NCBI GenBank assembly: GCA_950097015.1
Contig: CATNEN010000001.1
Coordinates: 22,993,501 to 23,057,500, forward strand
Length of the DNA stretch: 64,000 nt
DNA from: Macrostomum hystrix
Taxonomy: Eukaryota > Platyhelminthes > Macrostomidae
Reading direction: 5' to 3'
Made by a program: the position numbers and the translations under genes. Numbering within the stretch: the first letter of the stretch is position 1; the number at the start of each line of letters is the position of its first letter. Below the pieces are notes generated by a model, which ran no database searches, was not told the origin of the DNA, and worked only from the letters and a program-made list of their open reading frames with translations. This document shows positions 42,124-53,333 of this stretch, piece by piece.

Positions 42124-44607
42124 TCACAGCGCCGCAGCCAATGTCTGCCGTTTGCCAAACAGGTGATGGGCGACCATCCACTGGTTGCCGTTGTCATAGC
42201 CAAACACCTCCGAGCAGAAGATGAAGAACTTGCGCCAGTTGGCGATCTGCTCGTCGGCCTCTTGAACCGGACAGCCCGGACCAACCAGGGCTTGTCTAGC
42301 TTGGTCTCTGTGTGAATGAGAAGTAGGGAGACAAGCCAGTTAAGCACAAATGAATTTAACTATGATGGACACATGCGTTATCGTTTCGACACTCACAAAC
42401 CCTCAAACCTAGACATTAACCAAGACTCATCCACCCTCAACATAGAACTAGACCTAAACCAAGACACCCACGCTAAAACCTAGACCTAGACCAAGACTCA
42501 CCTGCCTTCAACATAGACCTAGACCTAAACCAAGACTCAACCACCCTCAAACCTAGACCTAGACCTAGACCAAGACTCAACCACCCTCAAACCTAGACCT
42601 AAACCAAGACTCACCCATCCTCAAACCTAGACCTAAACCAAGACTCAACCACCCTCAAACCTAGACCTAAACCAAGACTCAACCACCCTCAAACCTAGAC
42701 CTAAACCAAGACTCAACCACCCTCAAACCTAGACCTAGACCTAAACCAAGACTCAACCACCCTCAAACCTAGACCTAAACCAAGACTCACCCATCCTCAA
42801 ACCTAGACCTAAACCAAGACTCACCCGCCCTCAAACATAGACCTAAACCTGTCTAGGTCTAAGCGTGGATGCTTCATCAATAGCTGCAGCTAAGCCATTG
42901 GCCGTGATAAATTACTACTCAGAGTAGAGTCAGCGATGTTTACTAAAAAATCTATCTTTATCTAGAAAATCACCTTGGCAAGGCGTCCAGCTTCTTCAAC
43001 CAGGCCTCCAGGGTGCGACTATAATGCTTCCCGTTGATAAGCCAAAGGTCCTCCAGGCGAAGGTGCTGCTGTAGGTGCAGAAACAGGTCAGCAGAGAACA
43101 TTGAGCCGCCAGTGAAAAAATGTCTAGCCATCCACTCCGTGTCCGAGTTGCGCCTGGTGTCGAAGTTGTAAGCAAACTGGCGATGACAGAGGATCTGGGA
43201 GAACAGCTTCCCGCCTGGAAATTTAACAGGTGGGATAAGCAGCAATATCAGGAGGTTCTTGGGAGTGCGCGGTTGTGGCTACCACATTTATTCTCACCTG
43301 GTCTCAGCCAATCATTGACGCGAGAAAACAGCGCGCCGACATTTTTCATGTGCTCCAGCATCTCGATGGACACGACGCGATCGAATTGATTGGAGCCCGG
43401 CTGGAACTCAGAAATGTCCGTTGTGTGCACCTTGAGCCGCTGGTAACCGCCTGGGATTTGCCTGAAATTTTAGTGAAATCTCTCTTGAAACAACAATTCT
43501 GGTAGGTACAACATCAATGGAAGACCCAGCTAGAGGCTAACTTGGAAACTGAGCGATAGAAGCTGGAAATTGAGCGATAGAAGCTGGAAATTGAGCGATA
43601 GAAGCTGGAAGCTGAGCGATAGAATCTGGAAACTGAGCCATAGAATCTGGAAACTGAGCCATAGAATCTGGAAACTGAGCCATAGAATCTGGAAACTGAG
43701 CCATAGAATCTGGAAACTGAGCGATAGAATCTGGAAACTGAGCCATAGAATCTGGAAACTGAGCCATAGAATCTGGAAACTGAGCCATAGAATCTGGAAA
43801 CTGAGCGATAGAAGCTGGAAACTGAGCCATAGAATCTGGAAACTGAGCCATAGAATCTGGAAACTGAGCGATAGAATCTGGAAACTGAGCCATAGAATCT
43901 GGAAACTGAGCGATAGAAGCTGGAAACTGAGCCATAGAATCTGGAAACTGAGCCATAGAATCTGGAAACTGAGCCATAGAATCTGGAAACTGAGCGATAG
44001 AAGCTGGAAACTGAGCGATAGAATCTGGAAGTTCAACTAACAAAATAGGCGATAGAAGCTGTAAGCTATCACAATAGGTATACTAAGGGAGGCCTTGCAC
44101 AGGACTGTGAGCTCACCTGGCCCGCTCTTCAATGTGCACGCGCTGAGTAGCCGAATTCGAGACGGAAGTCACCTGGCAGTTGGGAAAACGCTCCAGCAGG
44201 AAGAGACTCAGCGAGCCCCAGCCGCAGCCCATGTCCAGCACCTTCATGCCGTCAACGATTCCAGCCCGCTGGCAGATTGTCTCCAGGCTGCGGACTTCAG
44301 CTTCGGCTAGGTCGTCCAAGTCACGAGCAGCTTGGGGATCATTGAGTCTGCTGTGCAGATTGCACGAATATTTCATTCGAGGCCCCAGGACCAGACGAAA
44401 GAAGCCAGTCGGCACTTCGTAGTGCTGCTCAAGCGATTCTGGACCGGCCAGGCAGATTGGAGAGGCGGCCAGCTTGGCTAGGAAATTCTTCTTGTGCTCG
44501 AGCTGCTGCACTGCATCTCCACCGCAGCTGAGCTTCTCCAGCCAGATGGCCATGCCACTGCGGATGCCTTTGAGAATGCGAAGGTGATTTTTAAGATTTG
44601 GCTCCAC
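42124..44607 (-). CDS. SAM-dependent methyltransferase, CFA synthase / coclaurine N-methyltransferase-like
   Basis: Four exons on -: 44607-44117, 43461-43298, 43214-42974, 42307-42124. All junctions are GT-AG with consistent phases (2, 1, 2), giving up to 359 aa. Seen in order: [18 protein letters not shown], the SAM-binding motif [69 protein letters not shown], then [15 protein letters not shown] and QWMVAHHLF at the C-terminus. This matches the family joining bacterial cyclopropane-fatty-acid synthases and plant N-methyltransferases, also known in some animals. The acceptor (lipid or amine) cannot be told. The start is uncertain: the frame opens at a non-ATG codon. The first ATG is at 44553 (341 aa), or a further 5' exon exists. 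Introns 1 and 3 hold minisatellites. Confidence 0.85.
42390..42862 (+). repeat. 34-bp minisatellite in methyltransferase intron 3
   Basis: The unit ACCACCCTCAAACCTAGACC + TAAACCAAGACTCA appears about 13 times, with 6-bp CTAGAC expansions in several copies. Confidence 0.92.
43545..44035 (+). repeat. 21-bp minisatellite in methyltransferase intron 1
   Basis: About 23 copies of TAGAATCTGGAAACTGAGCC + A, with GCGA and GAAGCTGG variants. It is open in three frames on both strands, again a repeat artefact. Confidence 0.95.
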
Positions 44608-45603
44608 AGCTTGATCCAGTTGACCTACTTTACTTTATACATTTGTAATGAACTTAAAAAGTAGCTAGTGCTAAAAAATAAGAAAAAATTAAAAAAAAAG
44701 TGGCAGCAATTAAATTTATTAACATTTTTGCTACTTTCAAAATATAAGTGTCGTAATATAACTGTTTAAAGATAACAACCCGAAAAGTACAAAATGTGAA
44801 ATAAAATGTTTCAATAAAATTCTAAAATAGGTTAAATAAATAAGAAAACGAATAAGAAAAGAAATTATTATAAAAGTAATGATCAAAAGAATGGTTTTCA
44901 TTATGAAACGGACCATTCCAAAAAATAAGCAGCTCATTATAATCATAAACAACAAAAAAGGCAACTGTAGGAGTACAGGTACATAGAAAATTAGACAAAC
45001 ACCACGCTAGAATCTCTAGAAAAAGGCAAAGATCAAGCTTTTAAGATACCTTGTCTAATATCAGAGTCGTCCATTTCAGCTTGTAGGGTGTCAGAAGCAA
45101 TGCTAATGGCTGCGCTTACAAAAAAGTAATTTTCACAAAAAATGTAATTTGGTGCCGATGACAATGCAGTTCCGTTCTTGGATTGTAGATATCTTAAAAA
45201 TGTTGTCCTTTATCAACGCTTTAAAACAACCGTTTTGCAGAATAGCTGTCTTCGCAATTGAAATACAGAAGAAATAAAATTAAATACATCTCAAAATAAA
45301 TAATATCATATCCATAATTAAAATTAATTTTTTGACTTTTTAAAACGATGAAATGTAATTTCTTTTTTTTCACAAGTACGCACCCAGTGCGAGCGAGCAC
45401 ATTTTTGGATCCAGATCCCAGATTTATTGGTGGAGATATTTTGTTTACTTTTTTATTTTAAAGCTTACACATAAAACGCCAGGAACAAGCTGTCTGGCAT
45501 TAGGCCTACGAATCTTTAAGCCTGAGAGCAGCTACCACAAATTTTCCGTTCTTTATTAGATCGGAATAAAGCCTTTCATAAGCCTAGCTATATTGACAAC
45601 GTT
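44608..45603. other. Divergent intergenic region (methyltransferase - / DNAJC25 +)
   Basis: AT-rich 1-kb region that should contain both promoters. No clear TATA box for DNAJC25. The hydrophobic minus-strand frame at 44.74-44.96 kb is a product of AT richness. Confidence 0.4.
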
Positions 45604-48600
45604 ATGTATCGATTTAGTGTCCTTATATCAGTTGGAGTTGTTTTTGCCATTTTCTGCTGTATTCAGGTGGATGCGCAGATTGATGGCATATACTGTGGGA
45701 AAGAAAACTGCTACGATGGTATGATATAATTCTTTTGTTACAATGTCGATGAAACTAATGTTCCTCTTGCTTTACCACTACCTCCATGCTTGTTGTGAAA
45801 GTGACTTTATATTTCTCTTAGTAGATATTAACCGTGCTATAGATAGTCTAATATTTTATCTGTATAAAGCTTTTTGTATGTAGCTAGTCTAGCTACTCTA
45901 TTTATGTACTATAGGCTATAGGGCATAGATTATTTTATTTTTAGTTGTCTAGCCTTGTTAAGAAAGTATGGATAGAAGCAGCAATGTAAGCAAAACATAG
46001 CTTACATATAGCTTTATATGTACAACTTTTGAAGAAAATTTTAAGTTCCTAAAAGCCCACTAGATCTAGTAAACCACACCATATATAGCTAGCCATGGTT
46101 ATCATTGTATAAGTACACCAGTATAGCCATGGGCCTAGTATACTTTACATTCAAATTAGCTTTCATATTTTTGCATTGGTACTAAAATACACTCAATAAG
46201 TAACTTATAGGATTGCATATTTTACTTACAAATAGTTAGCTATCATACTCTAGATCATGTTAGGTATAAGTTGTGTAGATTTATTTTTATGATAACTAGG
46301 CCTAGCTATAGTGGCATGGTGCTTGTTTTTTGCTCATTACAGTGGTACTGTAATCGAAGGCTGTTTTGTATATATTGTTGCTTGATTTATATTTTTCTAT
46401 AACAAAAGACTTTCAAAATAAGGGCCTAGTTGTGAAATTAATTTTCTTTGCTATAGCAAAATATATTTAATACAGATACTTCTAAAATTATTGTATATTC
46501 TATTTGCACAATATCAAAAGTTTGCAAAATCAGTCCTAATTATATATCAAAAGCAAAACAACAAAAGTTAAAAAGTGAATTAATTCAAACAAAAGTATTG
46601 AATTGCTATTTCAGTTTTTTAGAAGCTTTATCAACGTTAGTGTGGTAAAATAGAACTTTATAAAATATAGGTTATATTGTTAATCTATTTATAAGCAATT
46701 ATAACAATGGTTTTATTTAATAATAATGAAAGAAAATATTTAATGATAGGATCAAAGGTGACTAAATATTTATTGTATGATTTCGAAGCTTCTATAAATG
46801 TATAAGCATCACTAGTTAGCTATTTCAACTCTAAACCATGCCTAGGAAGATTCTTGTCTTTAAACTGTACTGTTGTCAATTCAGTTAATTTTTGAACTTC
46901 TGACCTTATGGTTTTCAGTTCGAATCTTTAAAAAAATATCTTTCCTTTAAGGTAAGAGTAAGGCACTCGATTCCATTTTGATTTAGATACAGCATTAGCT
47001 AGGTAGAACTCTTGGTAGGTAATTAGGCTGCAACCAGTCCCAGTGTGCAGTCTTTCTTTCTTCTATATGGCAAAATGAGTTACTATCCTACCTAATTCAA
47101 TAGATTTGCTTTTTGTTTAAAAAAGGAATTCATTTGAATGATGTACAATGGCAGTGACATTAATTTTAGTCAATAGAGAACAATGCAAATTCATTATTTG
47201 AATGAGCCAATAATATCCTCACATTCGCGCCTCCCAATCCGTGTGCAGTCCTCGGTGTGACCAGAGACGATGACAAGAAGACCATCATGAGCGCTTACAG
47301 GAAGCTGGCTAGAAAGCTCCACCCCGATAGGCAGCGGACTGAGGAGGACCGCAAGAAATCCGAGGAAACTTTTCCACGCATTGCGCACGCCTACGAAATC
47401 CTGCGAGACGATGATCAGCGCAAAGAATACGACTACATGCTGGACAACCCGGAGGAGATGTACTACCATTTCTACCAGTACTATAAGCGGCGCTATTCTC
47501 CTAAAGTGGACGTTCGCATCGTTATTGTTGTGATTGTCAGCGCATTCTCTGTGTTCCAGTACTACAATCAGTACACCAACTATTACGATGCTGTTAATAC
47601 TCTGTCTAAGACTGCTAAATACCGGATGCAGGTGAGATTCAATTTTCTGATGGCTAAAAATATTCGTTGTATTCACTCAGGACTAGCGCCACACAATAGT
47701 TGCGGATGTACCACTGCGGGTGTACGTCTGGCACAATTGGCTTTATTAATTATATTAATAATTCTAGGTGTGCTGTGGGCAATGGCGGGCCAGCGAGGAG
47801 GCAATTCTGCCCATCTCGCTGACTCCTGAGCACACACGCTCACAGACATCGTAAACAGGCACACGCTCACACTGGTGTGTACATCTGCCCTGACTTTCTC
47901 ATCATCAGGCAGTGTACACTCTCACTGTGCCTTGGAGGTTGGCCCTCAAGGGCATAAATTGCACGACAAGCCCCCAAGCCTTCTCTCCGCGGCTGCGCCC
48001 CAAATGAATGTGGCCTCGCTACGGAATCGAGCTTAGAGACCTTGGTGCGAGAGGCAAACGCAATTTATGTTCAATATGTACATACTGTAAAATGTACAGA
48101 CCTACAATATGTACAGACCTACAATATGTACTCACTGTGAAATGTACAGACCTACAATATGTACTTACTGTGAAATGTACAGACCTACAATATTTACTCA
48201 CTGAATTGTACAGAACTACAATATGTACTCACTGTGAATTGTACAGACCTACAATATGTACTCACTGTGAAATGTACAGACCTACAATATGTACTCACTG
48301 TGAATTGTACAGACCTACAATATGTACTCACTGTGAAATGTACAGACCTACAATATGTACTCACTGTGAATTGTACAGACCTACAATGTACACTTCATAC
48401 TTAATATGCGCACCCCACAATCTGTACTCGTCTTACAATTTGTACACACCTTAAGTAAGATGTCCAAACCATAGCATGTACACCCATATTGTGCCGATAT
48501 CTTCAATGAAAATTCATTTTTGTTCATCAGGCCAAAGAAATTGCTAAGAATGAGGGCCTGCTAGACTTTGACGGCTCTAGTGGCAAGCGAAAACGCGAGA

Positions 48601-49091
48601 ACGGTCGCCGACTAACCAAGGAGGAGATGAAGGAGAAAGAGGAGGAGGTGATTCGCAGCATCGTGATGCGCAAGATGGACATTCGAGGCTCCTATGAGAA
48701 ACCGTCAGTCTTCAACGTGCTCTGGTTCCAACTGCTCATCCTGCCACTGCGGGTGTTACAGTGGATTGCCTGGGCCATCAGGTGGGTTGTGCTATTCACA
48801 CTGCTCAAACGTGAGTACGGTCAGGCCGAGAAGGAGTACCTGATTCGCCGGTACATGGGCCTGTCAGCCCTGGCCTGGGACCATCTGCCCGAGCAGAAGC
48901 GAGAAGAATTTCTAGCCAAACAGCTGTGGGTGAAAGCCAAGTATGTGGTCTTCGCTGAAGAGGAAGCCGAGAGACTGCGTCAGCAGATGGCGGAAGATCC
49001 CAAGCAGAAGAAGATGAGGCGATATTTGAAGCGCGGCGGCGCCGGCCAGATCACCTTCGGTCAGGAGGATGTCGACATGGACTATAGCTGA
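45604..49091 (+). CDS. DNAJC25: DnaJ homolog subfamily C member 25
   Basis: Three exons: 45604-45718, 47249-47631 and 48531-49091, phases 1 and 0, all GT-AG, 352 aa (human protein about 360). The N-terminal signal or anchor (FSVLISVGVVFAIFCCI) is followed by YCGKENCYDVLGV at the start of the J domain. The HPD motif is present (KLHPDRQR), which lets a J protein stimulate Hsp70 ATPase. AHAYEILRDD and DYDYMLDNPEE follow. A membrane segment comes next (VDVRIVIVVIVSAFSVFQ), then a second pair (VLWFQLLILPLRVLQW and AWAIRWVVLF), a KEYGQAEKEYLIRRYM region and the conserved end GGAGQITFGQED. It probably acts as a membrane-bound ER-type co-chaperone; this is inferred from the family. Intron 2 carries a SINE and a 33-bp minisatellite. 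Confidence 0.93.
45719..47248 (+). other. DNAJC25 intron 1
   Basis: 1.5 kb, strongly AT-rich, without a minisatellite, which is unusual among the longer introns of this window. No internal gene seen. Confidence 0.6.
47765..48062 (-). mobile_element. tRNA-derived SINE in DNAJC25 intron 2
   Basis: On + it begins with the tail (GGCAATTCTGCCCATCTCGC) and continues through GTGTGTACATCTGCCCTGAC to the GC-rich body. It ends in the tRNA head (CTACGGAATCGAGCTTAGAG, GGTGCGAGAGGCAAACGC), cut at 48,062 where the minisatellite starts, so the A box is lost. It is the best partner of the 7.24-kb copy. Confidence 0.7.
48063..48405 (+). repeat. 33-bp minisatellite in DNAJC25 intron 2
   Basis: GTACAGACCTACAATATGTA + CTCACTGTGAAAT recurs about ten times, with AAAT/AATT variants. 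Confidence 0.93.
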
Positions 49092-50755
49092 GCCAGCGGA
49101 CCTGCAGATGGTTTGGCCATAGACTAAATCTGAGCTGCTAATCTAACTGGGTTAGGTGCCTGAAATTTACCTTAGTTGCTATAGATCTCCTTATCTCCCA
49201 TCGAGAAAGGTGACGCCAAAGACCACTATAAGAAGGACGGGACGCTTCGTTTCTTGGAAAAAAATTATTGAAAGCAGATACAATGCTGTTCTTTTATTAT
49301 ATCTTGCAAAGCATGTTGCTTCAACGAATTTTAGAAAGCCTTATTTATGAATATATTCCTTTAATTTTCTTTTATTTATCATGAATCACAATTGCAACCA
49401 ATCAGACATAAAATTAGCCTATAGCTTGGCCTCAGAATTTGTAAATGAAAAAAATCTTCATTATTCTCGTAGTATACACTTTAAATTGATTAGAAAGTGG
49501 CTGTAAAATGTAGTTAGTCATAAGATTGTGCTTAAAATATTAAAAAATCTGCTTTTAATACATTTTCCGAGAAACGAAGTGTCCGTCTTTCTTCTAGTGG
49601 TCCTAGTTAATACAATGTTAAGGCTACATTCATTATCTGACTCTGAGCAACTACAATTTAAGAATCTCATAAATATAGTTTCCTAATTCTTAAAGTGTCA
49701 TCTTTTGTGTTATCTATTGTGAAGATTTCTTCAAGATTCACGGTGTGACAGCAATATGAAACTAATGTTATTAGTCAATTTTCTGCTATTCGTTGTCTTA
49801 TTGTTCGTCTCAAGCAATAATTTAGCAATAGACTTCAATAAACGCGTACAGTTGAAAGATAATTACGTTATGTCTTCCGTGTGACAAGGTATAGAAATGT
49901 GACAACCAGCTAGTGCTATAATTAATTGAGGATTAATTTAGGATTTGCAGTCAGCATTATTGCTATTATCTTGTTTTGAGTTTTGCTCTATCCCGCTCTT
50001 AGGCTGTGTTGCGTGTGCTTTTTGTGGATGTTAAAGCTCTTAGTAAAACAAAAATTATCACTTTTTTTGTCATTATTTTTCGTCATTATGATTTTTGTCA
50101 TTAAACTTGTGCTCATTTGCCTGTTTAGAACCAAATGATCAAAAATTATTAATATCTTTTTGTTTTACTTTACTGCATTTTTATACCCACCTGCCACCAA
50201 TAGTTACCTGTCATTACATTACAGATAAATAGCCTATTTAGGACTCTTGTTAGCCTGATTTTCATTGTTCTTATCACAGGTGTTTCCTTAACTGGGTTTG
50301 AAGCTTTCGTGGATTTGTTTCCTTCAAATTCCTTCCACTGTTGCTGGGTAATTGCAGTCGAATTGTGTCCCATTGTGTTGTGTCTTCTTTTATTGTGACC
50401 ATTATTTTTACTGCTTATATATTTTCTTGCTTTTCCTTGACATAAAACTGCGCTTAGCTATAGTTTGAATTTGAAATAGGCTTTGCTTGTATTCTGCGTG
50501 ATCCTGTTTTTTGTGCGTGTCTTCATTAAGTCCTAAACTGGGATTCGGAATTTTTTTCCGAAACGACACTTGGGTTTCTAGCACTCCGCGTAATGCCTAC
50601 TGGTTTTTTCAGCAAATCAATTACATTTGACTGTCGGTTCTTTTGAGTGTGATTTGCCGCTTCTCTTCATTGAGGCTTGACTTTTGTTTGCTTCTCTTTA
50701 TTTCGGTTTTTGACAAACTTACTGGGCCGGGATTCTACTAGATTTGAGTAGCAGT
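49092..50755. other. Spacer between DNAJC25 and the 16-bp arrays
   Basis: AT-rich, mostly featureless. AATAAA at 49,837 may end DNAJC25. The segment near 49,560-49,605 resembles 6,590-6,645. A small signal-peptide-like ORF lies at 49,756-49,884. A first exon of PAM16 may be hidden here. Confidence 0.35.
49756..49884 (+). CDS. Hypothetical 42-residue secreted peptide
   Basis: An ATG-started frame with a strongly hydrophobic N-terminus (LMLLVNFLLFVVLLFVSS) followed by a short hydrophilic tail containing one dibasic KR site. The shape is that of a very small secreted precursor. There is no homology I recognise and no promoter or codon evidence, so it may be chance in AT-rich DNA. Confidence 0.15.
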   Translation: MKLMLLVNFLLFVVLLFVSSNNLAIDFNKRVQLKDNYVMSSV

Positions 50756-50761
50756 TCGTAT

Positions 50762-51445
50762 ATTATCTCTTCCCTGTCTAATCTTTCCCCCTGTCTCATC
50801 TTTCCCCGTGTCTCATCTTCCCCCGTGTCTCATCTCTTCCCTGTCTAATCTCTCCCCTGTCTCATCTTTCCCCGTGTCTCATCTCTCCCTGAGTCTCATC
50901 TCTTCCCTGTCTAATCTCTCCTCGTGTCTCATCTCTCCCCTGTCTTATCTCTCCTCGTGTCTCATCTCTACCGTGTCTCATCTCTCCCCGTGTCTCATCT
51001 CTCCCTGAGTCTCATCTCTTCCCTGTCTAATCTCTCCCCTGTCTTATCTCTCCTCGTGTCTCATCTCTCCCGTGTCTCATCTCTCCCATGTCTTATCTCT
51101 CCCCGAGTCTCATCTCTTCCCTGTCTAATCTCTTCCCTGTCTAATCTCTTCCCTGTCTAATCTCTCCCCTGTCTAATCTCTCCTCTGTCTCATCTTTCCC
51201 CGTGTCTCATCTCTCCCCGAGTCTCATCTCTCCCTGAGTCTCATCTCTTCCCTGTCTCATCTCTCCCCTGTCTCATCTCTCCCCTGTCTCATCTCTCCTC
51301 GTGTCTCATCTCTCCCCTGTCTTATCTCTCCTTGTGTCTCATCTCTACCGTGTCTCATCTCTCCCCGTGTCTCATCTCTCCCATGTCTTATCTCTCCCAT
51401 GTCTAATCTCTCCCGTGTCTCATCTCTCCCATGTCTTATCTCGCC
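50762..51445 (+). repeat. 16-bp minisatellite (TCTCATCTCTCCCCTG type), first array
   Basis: About 43 units of 15-17 bp, C/T-rich on +. It is separated from a second array of the same unit by 580 bp of unrelated sequence. Confidence 0.95.
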
Positions 51446-52034
51446 CAAAGTATTATTAGAATTAACGTAGGTATTTTAATAAACAGTTGGTTAGTTATGT
51501 CTTAAGTTAGTCTATGTCTAGAAGTTTGAAAAAACTCCAATTTCTAACCTTTACTCTATGCCGAGTCTTCATATGAAGCCTTTAGATATGGACTGATAAA
51601 CAGACTGTAATTTGATAGACTTCCTGATTTAGATTTTATAGAATCTTGTTGCTATTTCTAAATAAAATAATAGTAACCATATGTATCTTGAAACACAATT
51701 TTTTCTTAGTTAAGTCCTATGCAAGTTAATTTTGCTTCACTCTCTGACTCTCAGTTTTTATCGCTAGTGTCCGTCTGTTCAATCCGAATGTACGCTCTTT
51801 ATACAGCTGTTTTTTATTTCTCCCATTTCCGTGATCGGCAATATCGATTGTCAGAACGAGCATTCCGTGGGCTAAGACAGTAGACACAATGAGGCGGCTT
51901 GTGCATTAACAGTAGAAAGACACTTCTAATTTTCCCCTTAGGGTAGGACCACGGGGCTATTTCAAGACCCCGGGCCAGATGCGGCCCTCGAAGCTTCCAA
52001 ATCCAGCCCGTTTCCGCTTCCGACACCTGCAGTA
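51446..52034. other. Unique segment between the two 16-bp arrays, with a hAT-like patch
   Basis: Mostly AT-rich. From about 51,950 a GC-rich patch (GGGCCAGATGCGGCCC then AATCCAGCCCG) resembles the internal part of hAT-type non-autonomous elements and precedes the second array. Confidence 0.35.
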
Positions 52035-52785
52035 TCCTGTTTTATCTCTCCCCTGTCTCATCTCTCCCGTGTTTTATCTCTCCCGTGTCTAATCTCTCCC
52101 GTGTCTCATCTCTCCCCTGTCTCATCTCTCCCGTGTCTCATCTCTCCTCGTGTCTCATCTCTCCACGTGTCTTATCTCTCCCGTGTCTCATCTCTCCTGT
52201 GTTTTATCTCTCCCGTGTCTTATCTCTCCCGTGTCTGATCTCTCCCGTGTTTTATCCCTCCCCTGTCTCATCACTCCCCTGTCTCATCTCTCCCGTGTCT
52301 AATCTCTCCCGTGTCTCATCTCTCCCCTGTCTCATCTCTCCCGTGTCTCATCTCTCCTCGTGTCTCATCTCTCCACGTGTCTTATCTCTCCCGTGTCTCA
52401 TCTCTCCTGTGTTTTATCTCTCCCGTGTCTTATCTCTCCCGTGTCTGATCTCTCCCGTGTTTTATCCCTCCCCTGTCTCATCACTCCCCTGTCTCATCTC
52501 TCCCGTTTCTCATCTCTACCGTGTCTCATCTCTCCCGTGTCTTATCTCTCCCGTGTCTCATCTCTCCCGTGTCTTATCCCTCCCCTGTCTCATCTCTCCC
52601 GTGTTTTATCCCTCCCCTGTCTCATCTCTCCCATGTATTATCCCTCCCCTGTCTCATCTCTCCCGTGTCTTATCCCTCCCCTGTCTCATCTCTACCGCAT
52701 CTCATCTTTCCAGTGCCTCATCTCTCGTGTCTCATCTCCCCCTGTCATCTGTTCTCTATCTAATCTCTCCTCAATCTCATATCTC
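52035..52785 (+). repeat. 16-bp minisatellite, second array with 210-bp higher-order repeat
   Basis: Same TCTCATCTCTCCCGTG family. A block starting at 52,088 is repeated at 52,298 (spacing 210 bp) with the same order of variants. Confidence 0.95.
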
Positions 52786-52791
52786 TACTGT

Positions 52792-52829
52792 AAATGCGGC
52801 CCGCTAGCTAATAAGTTTGCCGACCCCTG
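52792..52829 (-). mobile_element. hAT-like terminal inverted repeat (one end)
   Basis: On the minus strand the sequence begins CAGGGGTCGGCAAACTTATT and continues into GCGGGCCGCATTT. CAGGGGTCGGCAAAC-type termini are typical of hAT-superfamily elements. The partner end was not found. The 8 bp outside are AGATAGAG. Confidence 0.45.
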
Positions 52830-52895
52830 AGATAGAGCGTGTTCCAGATTCTACCGTTCTACTGATAGCAGGTGCTGTGTTGGTCCACATTTCAG

Positions 52896-53333
52896 GTCGG
52901 CCGATCTATAGTTCAAATCATTCTGCAGGGCAGCCGGGTGGTTGGCCGCGCTTTCGCTGCCGCTTTGCGCGAAGAGTACACAGCTGCCCAGCAGGCTGCG
53001 AAGAATCGTCAGCAGAGCAGCAGCGACGCCAGCGGCGCCAGCGGTGACCAATCCGCTTCGGTGTCATCCACGATGTCGTTGAAGGAGGCGATGCAGATAC
53101 TGCACATTGATAGCCTGGAGGATAGAGCCAGTATTCAGCGGCAATATGAGCACCTGTTCAATGTGAATGATCGCCAGAAAGGTGGCTCATTCTACCTGCA
53201 GGCGAAGGTCTATCGGGCCAAGGAGCGGCTCGATCAGGAGGTTGGCGAACACACGGCGGATCCGAGTTCGGCCCAGAAGCCAGGTTCCGCTGACGGCGCC
53301 TCCAGCAATGCTGGACCTACTAAATCTAGTTAG
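52896..53333 (+). CDS. PAM16: PAM16 / Magmas, mitochondrial import motor subunit (main exon)
   Basis: 145 codons plus stop after the acceptor TTTCAG at 52,890-52,895. The start VGRSIVQIILQGSRVVGRAFAAAL[R] corresponds to the N-terminus of human MAGMAS after its first few residues, so only a tiny 5' exon with the ATG is missing; I could not locate it. The J-like domain follows: MSLKEAMQILHID, YEHLFNVND, KGGSFYLQAKVYRAKERLD. HPD is absent as expected for this family. PAM16 pairs with the J protein PAM14 and regulates mtHsp70 at the TIM23 channel. The Ser/Ala-rich insert before the J-like domain and the C-terminal tail make it longer than the human 125 residues. Intron 1 probably contains the minisatellite and hAT-like remains upstream. 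Confidence 0.9.
   Translation, partial: VGRSIVQIILQGSRVVGRAFAAALREEYTAAQQAAKNRQQSSSDASGASGDQSASVSSTMSLKEAMQILHIDSLEDRASIQRQYEHLFNVNDRQKGGSFYLQAKVYRAKERLDQEVGEHTADPSSAQKPGSADGASSNAGPTKSS

Noticed and set aside
43530-44043. Phe/Gln/Leu and Ala/Gln/Pro repeat proteins
   Set aside because: Frames of the 21-bp minisatellite within a well-supported methyltransferase intron.
44737-44964. Hydrophobic 75-residue minus-strand protein
   Set aside because: Ile/Leu/Phe richness follows from AT-rich DNA; no homology and no conserved start.
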